Assembly (NCBI GenBank): GCA_024642205.1
Contig: JAHEBQ010000025.1
Span: 18,339 to 82,338, forward strand
Direction: 5' to 3'
Source of the DNA: Planctomycetaceae bacterium
Lineage (GTDB): Bacteria > Planctomycetota > Planctomycetia > Pirellulales > Pirellulaceae
DNA length: 64,000 nt
Position numbers and translations under genes: made by a program. This document shows, one piece after another, positions 54,843 through 63,958 of this stretch. Every line of letters starts with the position of its first letter. The stretch's first letter is position 1. The notes under the pieces are model-generated. The model was not told the origin of the DNA, did no database searches, and saw nothing but the letters and a program-made list of their open reading frames with translations.

Positions 54843-56451
54843 CTCTTCCCGAACGACGACGCCTCGCACTCATCCTGCAGAGGCGATGGACGAAAACCTC
54901 GGTCGCGGATCTGGCATTCTGGCGAAACTTCGAACTTTTTCCCTGCTTGGCATTCAAGCGATGGCAGTCGAAGTCGAGGTTGACGTATCGCCCCGCGCCA
55001 TGCCGAAAACAATTCTTGTCGGGCTACCCGAAGCCGCCGTCCGCGAAAGCACTCATCGCTGCGAACGCGCGATCATCAATTCGGGCTTCACTCGACCGGC
55101 CGATCGTGTCGTCATCAACCTGGCCCCCGCAGAACTTCCCAAGCAGGCGGCAACCTTTGATTTGCCGATTTCTCTGGGCATCCTCATTGGCAGCGGTCAA
55201 TTTCAATCCGACAAACTGCGCGAATATGCGGTCGTCGGAGAATTGGCCCTTGAGGGTCACACTCGACCCGCCAAAGGCGTCCTTTCGATGGCAATCGCAG
55301 CCAGGCAACTCGGCTTCAAGGGAATCGTCGTTCCGCAGGAGAACGCGATCGAGGCGGCGGTGGTTGAGGACCTGGAAGTGATCGCTGTGAATTCTCTGTC
55401 GCAAGCCGCCGGCTTCTTTGCAGGGCACCTGGAAATTGATCCGACGCCTTCGCAGATGCGGGATCTCTTCGAGGCATTTTCCCGGTATGAAATCGATTTC
55501 GCCGATGTCCGCGGACAGGAAATGGCCAAACGAGCGATTACGGTCGCGGCAGCCGGTGTGCACAACTTGCTGATGCTGGGACCACCCGGATCCGGAAAAA
55601 CCATGTTGGCCAAACGCATTCCCACTGTTTTGCCGCAGCTTTCTCCCCAGGAATCGATTGAGACAACCAGAATCTACAGCGCAGTTGGCCGGCTCCAACC
55701 CGGCCAGGCGTTAATGGCCAAGCGACCTTTTCGTTCGCCACACCACACCATCAGCGAACCTGGCCTGGTCGGAGGCGGCAGTATCCCGATGCCGGGCGAA
55801 ATCTCGATGGCCCACCACGGGGTGTTGTTTTTGGATGAGCTTCCCGAATTCAATCGGCGAACGCTGGAAGTCCTGCGACAGCCACTGGAAGACCGGATTG
55901 TGACGATTTCGCGTGCCCAGAGATCCACAACCTTTCCCTGCGATTTCATGATGGTCGCGGCGCTGAACCCGTGTCCGTGCGGTTACCGCTCCGATCCACG
56001 TCGAGATTGCCATTGCACACCACCCCAAATTGAAAAATATATGGGCAAGATTTCGGGGCCGCTCCTCGACAGGATCGATATCCATGTCGAAGTTCCAGCA
56101 GCTGAATTCAAAGAGCTGTCTTCGAGTCAACCAGGAACTTCAAGCGCCGAAATCCGCGAGTCTGTTGAGTGCGCCCGCAAATCCCAACTTGAGCGATTTC
56201 AAGGTACGTCGATCAACTACAACGCCCAAATGTCAAGCAAACAAATTCGCACCTATTGTCGGCTCAACGACGAGTGCATGAACATCCTCAAAGTTTGCGT
56301 CAACGAACTGGGACTGTCGGCCCGTGCTCACGACAAGGTACTCCGTCTGGCCAGAACGATCGCCGATCTCGACTCATCCGATCACATCGAGGTCCACCAT
56401 TTGACCGAAGCGACCAACTATCGAATGCTCGACCGGGATGTTTGGAAATAG
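54835..56451 (+). CDS. comM: YifB/ComM family Mg-chelatase-like AAA+ ATPase
   Basis: A 538-residue hexameric AAA+ ATPase. The N-terminal ChlI/Lon-like domain has VEVDVSPRAMPKTILVGLPE and NLAPAELPKQAATFDLPISL. The Walker A is GPPGSGKTMLAKR (about 248-260), Walker B VLFLDELPEF, followed by RSPHHTISEPGLVGG (before it), the zinc-like NPCPCGYRSDPRRDCHC and LDRIDIHVEVP. In naturally competent bacteria ComM is a branch-migration helicase in transformation; in others its role is unclear. The protein begins with about 30 extra residues (TDSSRTTTPRTHPAEAMDEN). ATG 54835 overlaps the WYL gene end by 8 nt. No other competence genes are nearby. Confidence 0.93.
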   Translation: MTDSSRTTTPRTHPAEAMDENLGRGSGILAKLRTFSLLGIQAMAVEVEVDVSPRAMPKTILVGLPEAAVRESTHRCERAIINSGFTRPADRVVINLAPAELPKQAATFDLPISLGILIGSGQFQSDKLREYAVVGELALEGHTRPAKGVLSMAIAARQLGFKGIVVPQENAIEAAVVEDLEVIAVNSLSQAAGFFAGHLEIDPTPSQMRDLFEAFSRYEIDFADVRGQEMAKRAITVAAAGVHNLLMLGPPGSGKTMLAKRIPTVLPQLSPQESIETTRIYSAVGRLQPGQALMAKRPFRSPHHTISEPGLVGGGSIPMPGEISMAHHGVLFLDELPEFNRRTLEVLRQPLEDRIVTISRAQRSTTFPCDFMMVAALNPCPCGYRSDPRRDCHCTPPQIEKYMGKISGPLLDRIDIHVEVPAAEFKELSSSQPGTSSAEIRESVECARKSQLERFQGTSINYNAQMSSKQIRTYCRLNDECMNILKVCVNELGLSARAHDKVLRLARTIADLDSSDHIEVHHLTEATNYRMLDRDVWK

Positions 56452-56590
56452 GTCGGCTACTGCTGGACAAGGCGGTAGTCAAACCAGGTTGTGGATAAAT
56501 CCCGGCCGAATCCTGGACGGGATGAACCAGTTAGATATTATCTTGTAAATTCTGTTGATCCTGTCCGGAAACTCACCGCAAGATCTGACG

Positions 56591-59266
56591 TTAGGACTTT
56601 TTCTTTTCGTCGTTCGCATCACTGCCGATCGTTCGCAGCAGAAATTCCTCGTACTTCCGCATCTTGTTTAATGTTTTAACGTCGCCCCCCAGGCCATGAC
56701 CGCCGGTGGGGTCAAGGAACAACTCGACGTGGGCTTCCTTTCCCGCTTTCAGCAGTTCGCGATAAATCGCCACGGTGTCCTGAAACAAGACGTTCGTGTC
56801 TTCCATTCCGTGTACCAACAACAATTTGCCCTTCAGCTTTTTTGCCAAAGGTCGCAACGAGTACTTTTTCTGGTCGGGAGTCCCAGTTTTCGATGGCCCA
56901 ACCGTCCCTGTGGTATACCACGCGTTGTAATTTTCCCATTCGGTGGGGCCTGCGCCCGCCATTCCGACCTGAAATACTTCGGGCTCAGTGTACAAACACA
57001 TTTGGGTTTGGAAACCACCAAAACTCCACCCGTGTATCGCGACGCGTTTGTCATCTATCCGGAAATTCTCGGTCAGGTATTTGACACCGTCGACCAAATC
57101 TTCGACCTGTGGTTTACCAACCTGTTCGTAGTTGGCCTTTTCGAACAGTCCGCCGTAGCCCGATTGCCCGCGCGGGTCAATCACCACTGTCACATATCCA
57201 TGCTTTTTGGCCATGTAGCCACCAAAGAAGTAGCTATCCGAACGATAACTGCCATCCACAACGCTTTTGGTCGTCCCCAGTGGGCCCCCGTAAACGTAAA
57301 TCAGCAATGGATATTTTTTACTGGACTTCTCTTTCCAGCCATCCGGTTTGAACATCGTCCCATGAATAACATGACCCAATCGATTTTCATATTGGAAGAA
57401 CTCGGGCATCCACTTCGTTAACTTAACCGCTTCTTCCGAATGGGAATCCGTAAGCACTTTTACGTCGTTGCCATCCTGGCAAATCAACTCGGACAGCTTG
57501 CCAAATGTCACGTAATTTGCCAGCATGCTTTTACCATTGTCGCTGACAGCTACGGAAGAATAGGCTCCATTCTCCTGGGAGAGGCGTTTCATCTCGCCAG
57601 ATGCGATTTCAATCGAATAAACCATTCGTTGAGCCGGTGAATCCTTCGTGGCAGTTACGAACATGGTCTTGTGATCTTCGGAAAAGTCGAGCGGGTAAAC
57701 TTCGTAATGTCCCGACGTCAGCTGTCGCACGCTTTCATAAAGCGTATCCAGAACGTGAACATGGCGGAAACCCGATTGCTCGCTGATGAACACGACGTGC
57801 TTACTGTCAGCCGCCCAGTTCGGCGAAACCATCGAAGGTGTCGTTGGTCCGCCGTCATGTTTGAACTGGTACACCGCTCGCGCCTCAAAATTGACAATCA
57901 ATGGCGTGTTATTCGAATCCCCGGAACCCCTGCTTCTGCCACCATTTTCCTCTTCTTCCTTTTTCGCTTTGGCCGCCTCTTCCTTCCGTTTGGTTTCCGC
58001 CAGTTTCTCAGCAGCAGCCAACAGTTTCTTGTGCTCCTTTTTGTCCGGGAACCCACCCACCCGAATCTCGACTTCATTGTTCTTCTGGTTAAAGAAACAG
58101 AAGGTGACTTTTTCACTGTCGAGTGACCACTTGGGAGTGCTGATAACATCCCGGGGATCGTCAATTTGCTCGTGAAAGATCTCCAGCAATTCGGATTCCT
58201 CGCCGCCAATCGTCTCCAGGTCGTACAGGAAGACGTAAACATCCTGGGGTTTGATTTCATCGTCGGAGACGGTTCTTGAGACCGAATCGGCTTTCGCAAA
58301 ACGATCCCGGTACCGAATAATGTCGACTTTGCGACCGCCCTGAGACGAAAAACCGCCTCCCGTTCGCGCTACCAGTACGAGCCTTCTTCCGTCTGGGCTA
58401 ATCGAATAGTTCGACAGATTCCTGTTTGACCCCAGTCGGGGGTTGAGTTGCTCCACGAGATGACTGCCGAATCGAAGACGATAGACGGCATTGTCAACAT
58501 TGTACGTGTATCCGGATCCATCGGGCAAAAAGTCTACCTGCGACTCCGAGGTTGAAGTCCGGGTCATCCGTTCCAGTTTAGGCTGTTGAATATCAGCGAT
58601 GTGGTAAATATCCCCTTCCGAGAACACAAGTAATGAGTTCCCCTTTGGATGCCATTTGAACCCGGAGATCCCTCCATACCGAGGTGCGTACTTGTCTTCG
58701 GCATCTTTCTTGCCTACCGAATTGACGATCTTGTTCTCTTCTTCCAGTTGCTCTTTCGTTTTCTCGGAGTCCTCTTCATCCGTCACATCGTCGTCATCCT
58801 TTTTTGCCTGCTCGTCATCAGTGTCCGACTCGCTCTGGGCATCATTCACTTCATCGGAGGATTTGCCCTGAACGTCTTTTTCCTTCTCGGCGTCCTTCGC
58901 CTTTTTATGTTTTTGCAGTCTGTCCTGTTTCACGATTCGAGCACTGCGCTGAAAGGCCGTCATCATCGCCAAATTGGTAACTCGGGCGTTTTCTCCCGTC
59001 TTGAAGTCGTAAACCCACAGATCGTTGCCGTGCCGTCTTTCGTCAAACGTGCGATACAGGTACGCCGCAAACCGACCATCATGGGAGAATTCCGGACTAC
59101 GTGCCTGGGGTCCGAAGAAACTCTCTTTGGGAAACAGACGTTCCAAGGTGATTTCGCCGGCATCGCCAGCCTGATTCTTTGACTTCGATTTGTTTTGCGC
59201 TTCAACGTGAATTGCCGAAAACGCAATCAAGACACAAAGCACGAACGGCAAGAGATAACGACCCAT
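56591..59266 (-). CDS. S9 family prolyl oligopeptidase / dipeptidyl peptidase, exported
   Basis: An 891-residue exported serine peptidase. Signal peptide about 1-23 (LLPFVLCVLIAFSAIHVEA). The beta-propeller covers about 30-640 and the alpha/beta-hydrolase domain about 650-880. The nucleophile lies in HGWSFGGFQTQM (GxSxGG, Ser near 744), the aspartate near MEDTNVLFQD, and the histidine in TGGHG near the end. An acidic, low-complexity insertion of about 80 residues (about 107-186: DEQAKKDDDDVTDEEDSE and similar) interrupts the first propeller blades, and a second charged stretch (KRKEEAAKAKKEEEENGG) appears near residue 440. ATG 59266 has AGGA 6 nt upstream. It likely trims peptides outside the cytoplasm. 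Confidence 0.93.
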   Translation of the reverse strand: MGRYLLPFVLCVLIAFSAIHVEAQNKSKSKNQAGDAGEITLERLFPKESFFGPQARSPEFSHDGRFAAYLYRTFDERRHGNDLWVYDFKTGENARVTNLAMMTAFQRSARIVKQDRLQKHKKAKDAEKEKDVQGKSSDEVNDAQSESDTDDEQAKKDDDDVTDEEDSEKTKEQLEEENKIVNSVGKKDAEDKYAPRYGGISGFKWHPKGNSLLVFSEGDIYHIADIQQPKLERMTRTSTSESQVDFLPDGSGYTYNVDNAVYRLRFGSHLVEQLNPRLGSNRNLSNYSISPDGRRLVLVARTGGGFSSQGGRKVDIIRYRDRFAKADSVSRTVSDDEIKPQDVYVFLYDLETIGGEESELLEIFHEQIDDPRDVISTPKWSLDSEKVTFCFFNQKNNEVEIRVGGFPDKKEHKKLLAAAEKLAETKRKEEAAKAKKEEEENGGRSRGSGDSNNTPLIVNFEARAVYQFKHDGGPTTPSMVSPNWAADSKHVVFISEQSGFRHVHVLDTLYESVRQLTSGHYEVYPLDFSEDHKTMFVTATKDSPAQRMVYSIEIASGEMKRLSQENGAYSSVAVSDNGKSMLANYVTFGKLSELICQDGNDVKVLTDSHSEEAVKLTKWMPEFFQYENRLGHVIHGTMFKPDGWKEKSSKKYPLLIYVYGGPLGTTKSVVDGSYRSDSYFFGGYMAKKHGYVTVVIDPRGQSGYGGLFEKANYEQVGKPQVEDLVDGVKYLTENFRIDDKRVAIHGWSFGGFQTQMCLYTEPEVFQVGMAGAGPTEWENYNAWYTTGTVGPSKTGTPDQKKYSLRPLAKKLKGKLLLVHGMEDTNVLFQDTVAIYRELLKAGKEAHVELFLDPTGGHGLGGDVKTLNKMRKYEEFLLRTIGSDANDEKKKS

Positions 59267-59582
59267 TGGATTCCTTTTGAAACAAGACATACAGAACGGC
59301 TTTGTCCAACCCAGAATTGAATTGCCGTGCATTTTGCGGATTTCTTCTACCACCTATGTTAATCGCAATCCAATTGACGGTTACATTTCCATCACAAGAC
59401 TTTGTCAATGCGACGAATTGGCTCATGCTAACGCAACGTTAAAAAAGCCACAGATCCAGCCTGCGCGGCATCTGAACTCATGTCGGTGGCCGAATCCACT
59501 CCGGAAATCGGGATTCAGCCAGGGCGACCAGCACCGAGGATAGACGGGCCATTGCGGCGTGATTCAATCGTTGCAGAACGAG
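59267..59582. other. Intergenic region with no gene recognised
   Basis: This 316-nt gap lies between the NHL-repeat gene stop and the S9 peptidase start, both minus strand. The peptidase promoter should lie here; I see no clear boxes or RNA. Confidence 0.45.
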
Positions 59583-60626
59583 TCATCTACCTGGCTCCAG
59601 CAATATTCGACGAATTCGGGTAGGACCCAGGACTCGCGGATCGCCGTCGACAGGACTGGTTTCGTTAACGTACATGAAATTCCCGTCGGGACTGACACCG
59701 ATATCGTTTGGCAACGACAAACTGCATTCAAGCGGTTTACCATCCGTCATGCCGCGCATTCCATTTCCAACAAAAAGAGTTGCTTCACCGTCAAGCGTGA
59801 CCCGATAGATTTGGTTCGCCGTTCTTGCGACGACGTACAAGTAACCTTGATGAAAGGTTAGATGGCCGTTGTTGTTTCCGGGCAGGGTGGCGAGTTTCGA
59901 CGCGTTTCCCTTCACGTCAATCTTGATTACGTCACCGTTTGAGAAGTTTGCCACATAAAAATTGCCATCGTCTGCAATGACGATACCGTTGGGACACTTC
60001 AATAGTTCGCTTTGGCAAAACAAAGCTGAGTTACCATCCGGTGAAACCTTTTGAATCGAGGCACTGCCACAATTGCATACAAAAATGTTTCCATCGTTGT
60101 CGACGACGACCCCCACCGGGTTTTTTATACCTTCCCGTGTGACAACGGATATCTCTCCGGACGGAGTGACTTTGCTGATAAAATTGCCTCCCACACTGGA
60201 TTGAAGGAGGTTGCCGTCCGCGTCGAATGCGTTTCCGGATGCACCCCGCATTTGGCGACAAAACAAACTGACCTGACCATCGGGAGTGACTTTGAAAACC
60301 TGGTCTCCCCCTTTTCCTTTTCCATCCAATCGCCAACCGAAATCGGCTGAAAACAGATTTCCTGCCGAATCAATCGCCAACCCGCCGGTACCGCCGTCGA
60401 TGCCATCGGTTAACGTTTCGACTGAGACCGCTCGAACCGATGCGAACCTGTTAACTTCCTCGCCTGGTTTTGCGGGTTCCTGAACCAGTGCCAGCGCCGT
60501 CGTTGCAATGGTACCGAACACAATCATCGACAAACCAAAAAGCACGGCGACAAGTTTGCATTTGTGAATCGGGTTCGAAGTACTGATCTGGACAATGTCG
60601 CTCGCAATTGAAATTGCCGATGTCAT
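59583..60626 (-). CDS. NHL/SMP-30-like beta-propeller protein
   Basis: A 347-residue protein with one N-terminal hydrophobic segment (about 24-47, LVAVLFGLSMIVFGTIATTA), a signal anchor or uncleaved signal. The rest is a six-bladed propeller with recurring NHL-type motifs: GGLAIDSAGNLFSADFGW, GNAFDADGNLLQSSVGG, GVVVDNDGNIFVCNCGS, GIVIADDGNFYVANFSNG and DIGVSPDGNFMYVNETS, spaced about 40 residues apart. This resembles gluconolactonase/strictosidine-synthase-like hydrolases, but the metal ligands of the enzymes are not evident, so it may be a binding or scaffold protein. No partner is clear; the S9 peptidase gene lies 317 nt downstream on the same strand. Confidence 0.85.
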   Translation of the reverse strand: MTSAISIASDIVQISTSNPIHKCKLVAVLFGLSMIVFGTIATTALALVQEPAKPGEEVNRFASVRAVSVETLTDGIDGGTGGLAIDSAGNLFSADFGWRLDGKGKGGDQVFKVTPDGQVSLFCRQMRGASGNAFDADGNLLQSSVGGNFISKVTPSGEISVVTREGIKNPVGVVVDNDGNIFVCNCGSASIQKVSPDGNSALFCQSELLKCPNGIVIADDGNFYVANFSNGDVIKIDVKGNASKLATLPGNNNGHLTFHQGYLYVVARTANQIYRVTLDGEATLFVGNGMRGMTDGKPLECSLSLPNDIGVSPDGNFMYVNETSPVDGDPRVLGPTRIRRILLEPGR

Positions 60627-61025
60627 GTTTTCGCGCCTATATTTTCCAGCCCCAGTGACACGATGATTCTAGACAACTGGGAAAGCCACCAGGCAATAAA
60701 ATGCTCTCAGACGAGCGGAATCCATGCCGAGGCGAAAAACTCGGACTTGGGTTGTTGCCAAACTCACAGAATTTCGTTCGCTTGGCGACCGATTTGACCA
60801 TCGTGTTCCATCAGAACATCTGGCCTGTTCAGATCCGTGTGCGTAACAGGTTATCCGTTGGAGATACTGGATTTGTCCGCTGAACGCGCGACCTTGAATC
60901 AACGTATTGTTCGCGGTAAAACCGCCCACTTCGGTCCCTGGCTACCAAACCGTAGCATTCCCGATCGCGATTGGATCACTACGGATTACAAATTGTTGTC
61001 AAATTCGAATCGCCCTTGAATACCA
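60627..61025. other. Intergenic region with no gene recognised
   Basis: This 399-nt gap lies between the DUF885 gene stop and the NHL-repeat gene start. No repeat, RNA or promoter is clear on either strand. Confidence 0.45.
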
Positions 61026-62801
61026 TCAGTCGGCAAACCGCCAGCAAGTCTTGAAATCGGGGGTCAATGTCTGATCCTTCAGTCTGGCCCGGATCATCTC
61101 GATTGGAATCGAGTTCTGCTGAAGGATCGCATCATGAAAGTCTTTTTCAGGCATTCTGCCAGTCTCGACAAGCTCTCGGTACATGGCTCGAATCTGTACT
61201 CCACCGAGCATGTAAGCAGCTTGATAGAGTGGACCATATCCACCTTCAACGCTTCGTCGCACCTCTCCGGTGGCGTTGTTTCGCTCATGACCGACTCGCG
61301 CGACAAGGAAATCGATACATTCCTCAGGTGTCATTTCATTCAAATGGTAACTCAGCGAAAAAATGATCCTGGCGCAACGATGTTTCCGCCAAAACAACAT
61401 CCCAATCCGATCTTCCGCCGATCGTGGAAACTCGAGATCCCACAAACGCATTTCCCAATACAGCGCCCAACCCTCCAACCAAAATGGAGTCGCGAATGGC
61501 CGCCGGTAAGTGCGAAAGCGATCCTGCATGAAACCTTGCAGATGGTGACCGGGAATAAGTTCGTGATGGACAACGGCGCGGGAAAAATGTGGATTATTGC
61601 CGCGCAGGCTCATGAGCTTGTCAGCGTGATCCATGGTATCGGTGGGATACGAAACGAGAATCGTGTCGCCACCCAGGAAGTAAGGACTGACTTTTTGACG
61701 CTGGGGAGACATCATTCTCATTCGCCATGTCTCTTTACAAAGTTGAGGCACGGTGACGAGATTACGCTGTTCGACAAACTGGATCGCCTCCTCGGCAAAT
61801 TCTCGAATCAGTTTCGGCTGTTCACCGGGTTGGACGAATTTGCTTTTAACGAAATCCTGCGCTGCTCGCCAATCGCCGTCAAAACCGAGTTCTTGAGAGG
61901 CTTTTTTCATCTCCTTGTCACACCATTCAAATTCGCGATTCGCAATTTCGATAAGTTCCGCGGGCGAATAAGGGATGTATTCGAACTCCAACGCCTTGAT
62001 CAATGCTTCATTGCCGATTGGTTCACCGATAATCGCCGAGGATTTGGCGTCGTCGATCTTCGCCAATTTCCTCCGCAACAGGAGGGCGTATTCTCCGAGA
62101 GAACGATCGACTTTTTCGTAAGGAGCCTTGCACCACCAGGAGAACAGCGGATCGTATCCGTTGTAAAACTGAAACCAATCAGCCAAAGACCGACGTAGCT
62201 GCTCGACACGCCGGGATGCCCGGATGGCTTCCGTAGCGTTGGTCGTCGATAACGAATTCTGATTGACCAGCGAGGTTAGCTCGGCGAGATCGACCAGCAA
62301 TTGCTGAAGTGTTTCCGCAGATCGCTGCCCTTTGATGGGTTCGCCTTTTTCATAAGCTTCCGCCAATGCAACAATCGGTTTCCAGAATGGGATCAAATCC
62401 ATGATCTCCTGGTCTTTCCTGCGTTCGAAGCCCAATTGTGAAAGCTCTTTCCTCAACTTGTTTTGAAACAGCAGATAGTCGACTTTTCCATCTTGTGAAA
62501 GTCGCGAGAAGTCAACCAGTTCTAATTCCACCAGCTGCTGCTGATAGAAACGATCGAACCTTTCCCCTGCCATGGGCGACATGGGAATCGTGTACTTGAA
62601 TTGAAGACTGTCATGATCGGCCTGATAGGAACGCAAAGCAGGTTCCATTCCGTTTTCCGAAACGTCGGTACGATGATGAATCGATGTTTGGGAAAACACG
62701 CACCGGTGGGAATCAAGCCCCAATCCAACGGACAACACGGTCAAGCAATGGACTACAAAAACCTTGAGTCGGGGTACGAAATTGGTGCAGGTCTCAGCCA
62801 T
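61026..62801 (-). CDS. DUF885 domain-containing metallohydrolase-like protein, exported
   Basis: About 591 residues from ATG 62801 (MAETCTNFVPRLKVF, with a hydrophobic signal segment to about residue 30). The DUF885 family resembles M32/M3-like zinc carboxypeptidases. The key motif HHELIPGHHLQGFMQ (HExxPGHH, about 405-420) is followed by WLEGWALYWEMRLWDL with the third metal glutamate, and YVPYSPAE-like and GGDTILVSYPTDTMDHAD segments in between. Activity has rarely been measured, but peptidase or amidase activity is likely. The frame extends to 62924; ATG 62858 is an alternative start. It adds to the peptide-degradation theme of this part of the window. Confidence 0.9.
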   Translation of the reverse strand: MAETCTNFVPRLKVFVVHCLTVLSVGLGLDSHRCVFSQTSIHHRTDVSENGMEPALRSYQADHDSLQFKYTIPMSPMAGERFDRFYQQQLVELELVDFSRLSQDGKVDYLLFQNKLRKELSQLGFERRKDQEIMDLIPFWKPIVALAEAYEKGEPIKGQRSAETLQQLLVDLAELTSLVNQNSLSTTNATEAIRASRRVEQLRRSLADWFQFYNGYDPLFSWWCKAPYEKVDRSLGEYALLLRRKLAKIDDAKSSAIIGEPIGNEALIKALEFEYIPYSPAELIEIANREFEWCDKEMKKASQELGFDGDWRAAQDFVKSKFVQPGEQPKLIREFAEEAIQFVEQRNLVTVPQLCKETWRMRMMSPQRQKVSPYFLGGDTILVSYPTDTMDHADKLMSLRGNNPHFSRAVVHHELIPGHHLQGFMQDRFRTYRRPFATPFWLEGWALYWEMRLWDLEFPRSAEDRIGMLFWRKHRCARIIFSLSYHLNEMTPEECIDFLVARVGHERNNATGEVRRSVEGGYGPLYQAAYMLGGVQIRAMYRELVETGRMPEKDFHDAILQQNSIPIEMIRARLKDQTLTPDFKTCWRFAD

Positions 62802-63145
62802 TGATTCTACTTTCAAAGGAACCGGATCCAGAGGGCGTTTCAACACCTGTTTCTTCATGGAGCCACGAGCAGAAGGCACAGGGCTCGGGCCAGAATTGCC
62901 GGAGAACGTCCCATTCTGAAACACCAGCCCATTTGCAGTGGCTTTCCGTTCAGGCTTTGGAAGGCACGCTTGTGGAAAAAATAATTTGCCACCAGCTCGC
63001 CGTCAAGCCTTGAAGCGTCGTGGATGTGGTTGGAATCGCATGCTCAGGCTGGCCGAAAAGCAAGCCCGACCTGCAGTTTGTTGGGCACGTCCAAGAACCC
63101 AATAGACCTTCCGTGAGAAACGTGGAACAGTGAATTCAACAGTCA
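62802..63145. other. Intergenic region with no gene recognised
   Basis: This gap of about 344 nt lies between the glycine-rich repeat gene stop and the DUF885 start, assuming the shorter DUF885 protein. No feature is identified beyond the open upstream extension of DUF885. Confidence 0.4.
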
Positions 63146-63733
63146 TTATTTCACTAACACGGAAACAGAACCTTTCTCGACTGGGTCAGCCGGAGTCGGT
63201 TCGCGGCGCGGCGACTCGCTTTCCGGGGACGATTTGGCAGGCGAACCTTCGAGGATCAATGATTTGCCGGTTGCTGGACCTGGCGTCGACTGACCGGCAT
63301 TGAATTGTTGGTTGGGCCGACCAATCGTCGTTCCCTGTCCGCCACCAAATTGCATCACAGGATTTCCTTTGGCACCAAACCGGGCGCCTTCGCCATGACC
63401 AAATTGCATTCCCATTTCGGGAGTGCCAAACCGCGCGCCTTGTCCGCCACCAAATTGCATTCCAGCATTCTGGGCTCCGAATCTTGCGCCTTGTCCGTTC
63501 CCAAAGTGCATTCCGAACTCCTGGGGGCCGAACTTGGCGCCTTGCCCGCCACCAAAGTGGATTCCGTTTCGACCGCCGACCTTGAACCCCATTCCTCCAC
63601 CCATCACGATGCCGTTAGGTCCGCCAATTCGCAGCGGGCGGTTTTGTGCTTGAACTTCTCCCTCAATTGCAATCAATGCAATGGCGGCGACAAAGCTGAT
63701 CGAATACCTGCAGACATCTGACATACGGATCAT
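63146..63733 (-). CDS. Exported glycine-rich protein with 17-residue tandem repeats
   Basis: A 195-residue protein. Signal peptide 1-29 (ending EGEVQAQ). Residues 60-143 are five tandem units of the pattern FGGGQGARFGxxxxGMQ (17 residues; the fourth is 18): units begin at 60, 77, 94, 111 and 129. Residues 36-59 hold weaker G-rich precursors. The C-terminal 50 residues are Pro/Ser/Glu/Lys rich and the last seven read GSVSVLVK. Glycine plus regularly spaced Phe suggests a stacked beta or fibrous structure, not an enzyme. The start ATG 63733 has AAGGA 6 nt upstream. No homologue is recognised. It is separate from neighbours by more than 200 nt. Confidence 0.85.
   Translation of the reverse strand: MIRMSDVCRYSISFVAAIALIAIEGEVQAQNRPLRIGGPNGIVMGGGMGFKVGGRNGIHFGGGQGAKFGPQEFGMHFGNGQGARFGAQNAGMQFGGGQGARFGTPEMGMQFGHGEGARFGAKGNPVMQFGGGQGTTIGRPNQQFNAGQSTPGPATGKSLILEGSPAKSSPESESPRREPTPADPVEKGSVSVLVK
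63305..63556 (-). repeat. Five tandem repeats of 51-54 nt inside the glycine-rich gene
   Basis: Units FGGGQGAKFGPQEFGMH, FGNGQGARFGAQNAGMQ, FGGGQGARFGTPEMGMQ, FGHGEGARFGAKGNPVMQ and a shorter FGGGQGTTIGRPNQQ follow without gaps at the protein level. The DNA of the units is visibly similar, with recurrent ACCAAATTGCAT stretches on the plus strand, so unit duplication is fairly recent. Confidence 0.88.
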
Positions 63734-63958
63734 CCGGTTTCCTTGGGTTGGTTGGAGGCAGGGGCCATCGGCTAAAACATATGTCCATTTATCGACTGGA
63801 TCGACAATCAGTCTTGTGCATCGTTAACGGAAGCCGCATTCCCGGGTTTCGGATGCGCCGATCGTACGGAATACGACATCTCTAGGCGGCGTGGACATTC
63901 AATATTGTAACGGAAGTCGTTTTTGCCGAGGATTTGGTTAACTCAAGGAGGAGCACCA
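63734..63958. other. Leader between the glycine-rich gene and the IS5-like gene
   Basis: About 225 nt. It should include the left end of the IS element and the promoter of the minus-strand repeat gene. I cannot place the IS boundary. Confidence 0.4.

Noticed and set aside
61134..62198. A 354-residue plus-strand frame
   Set aside because: Antisense to the DUF885 gene, whose HExxPGHH motif and length are clear.
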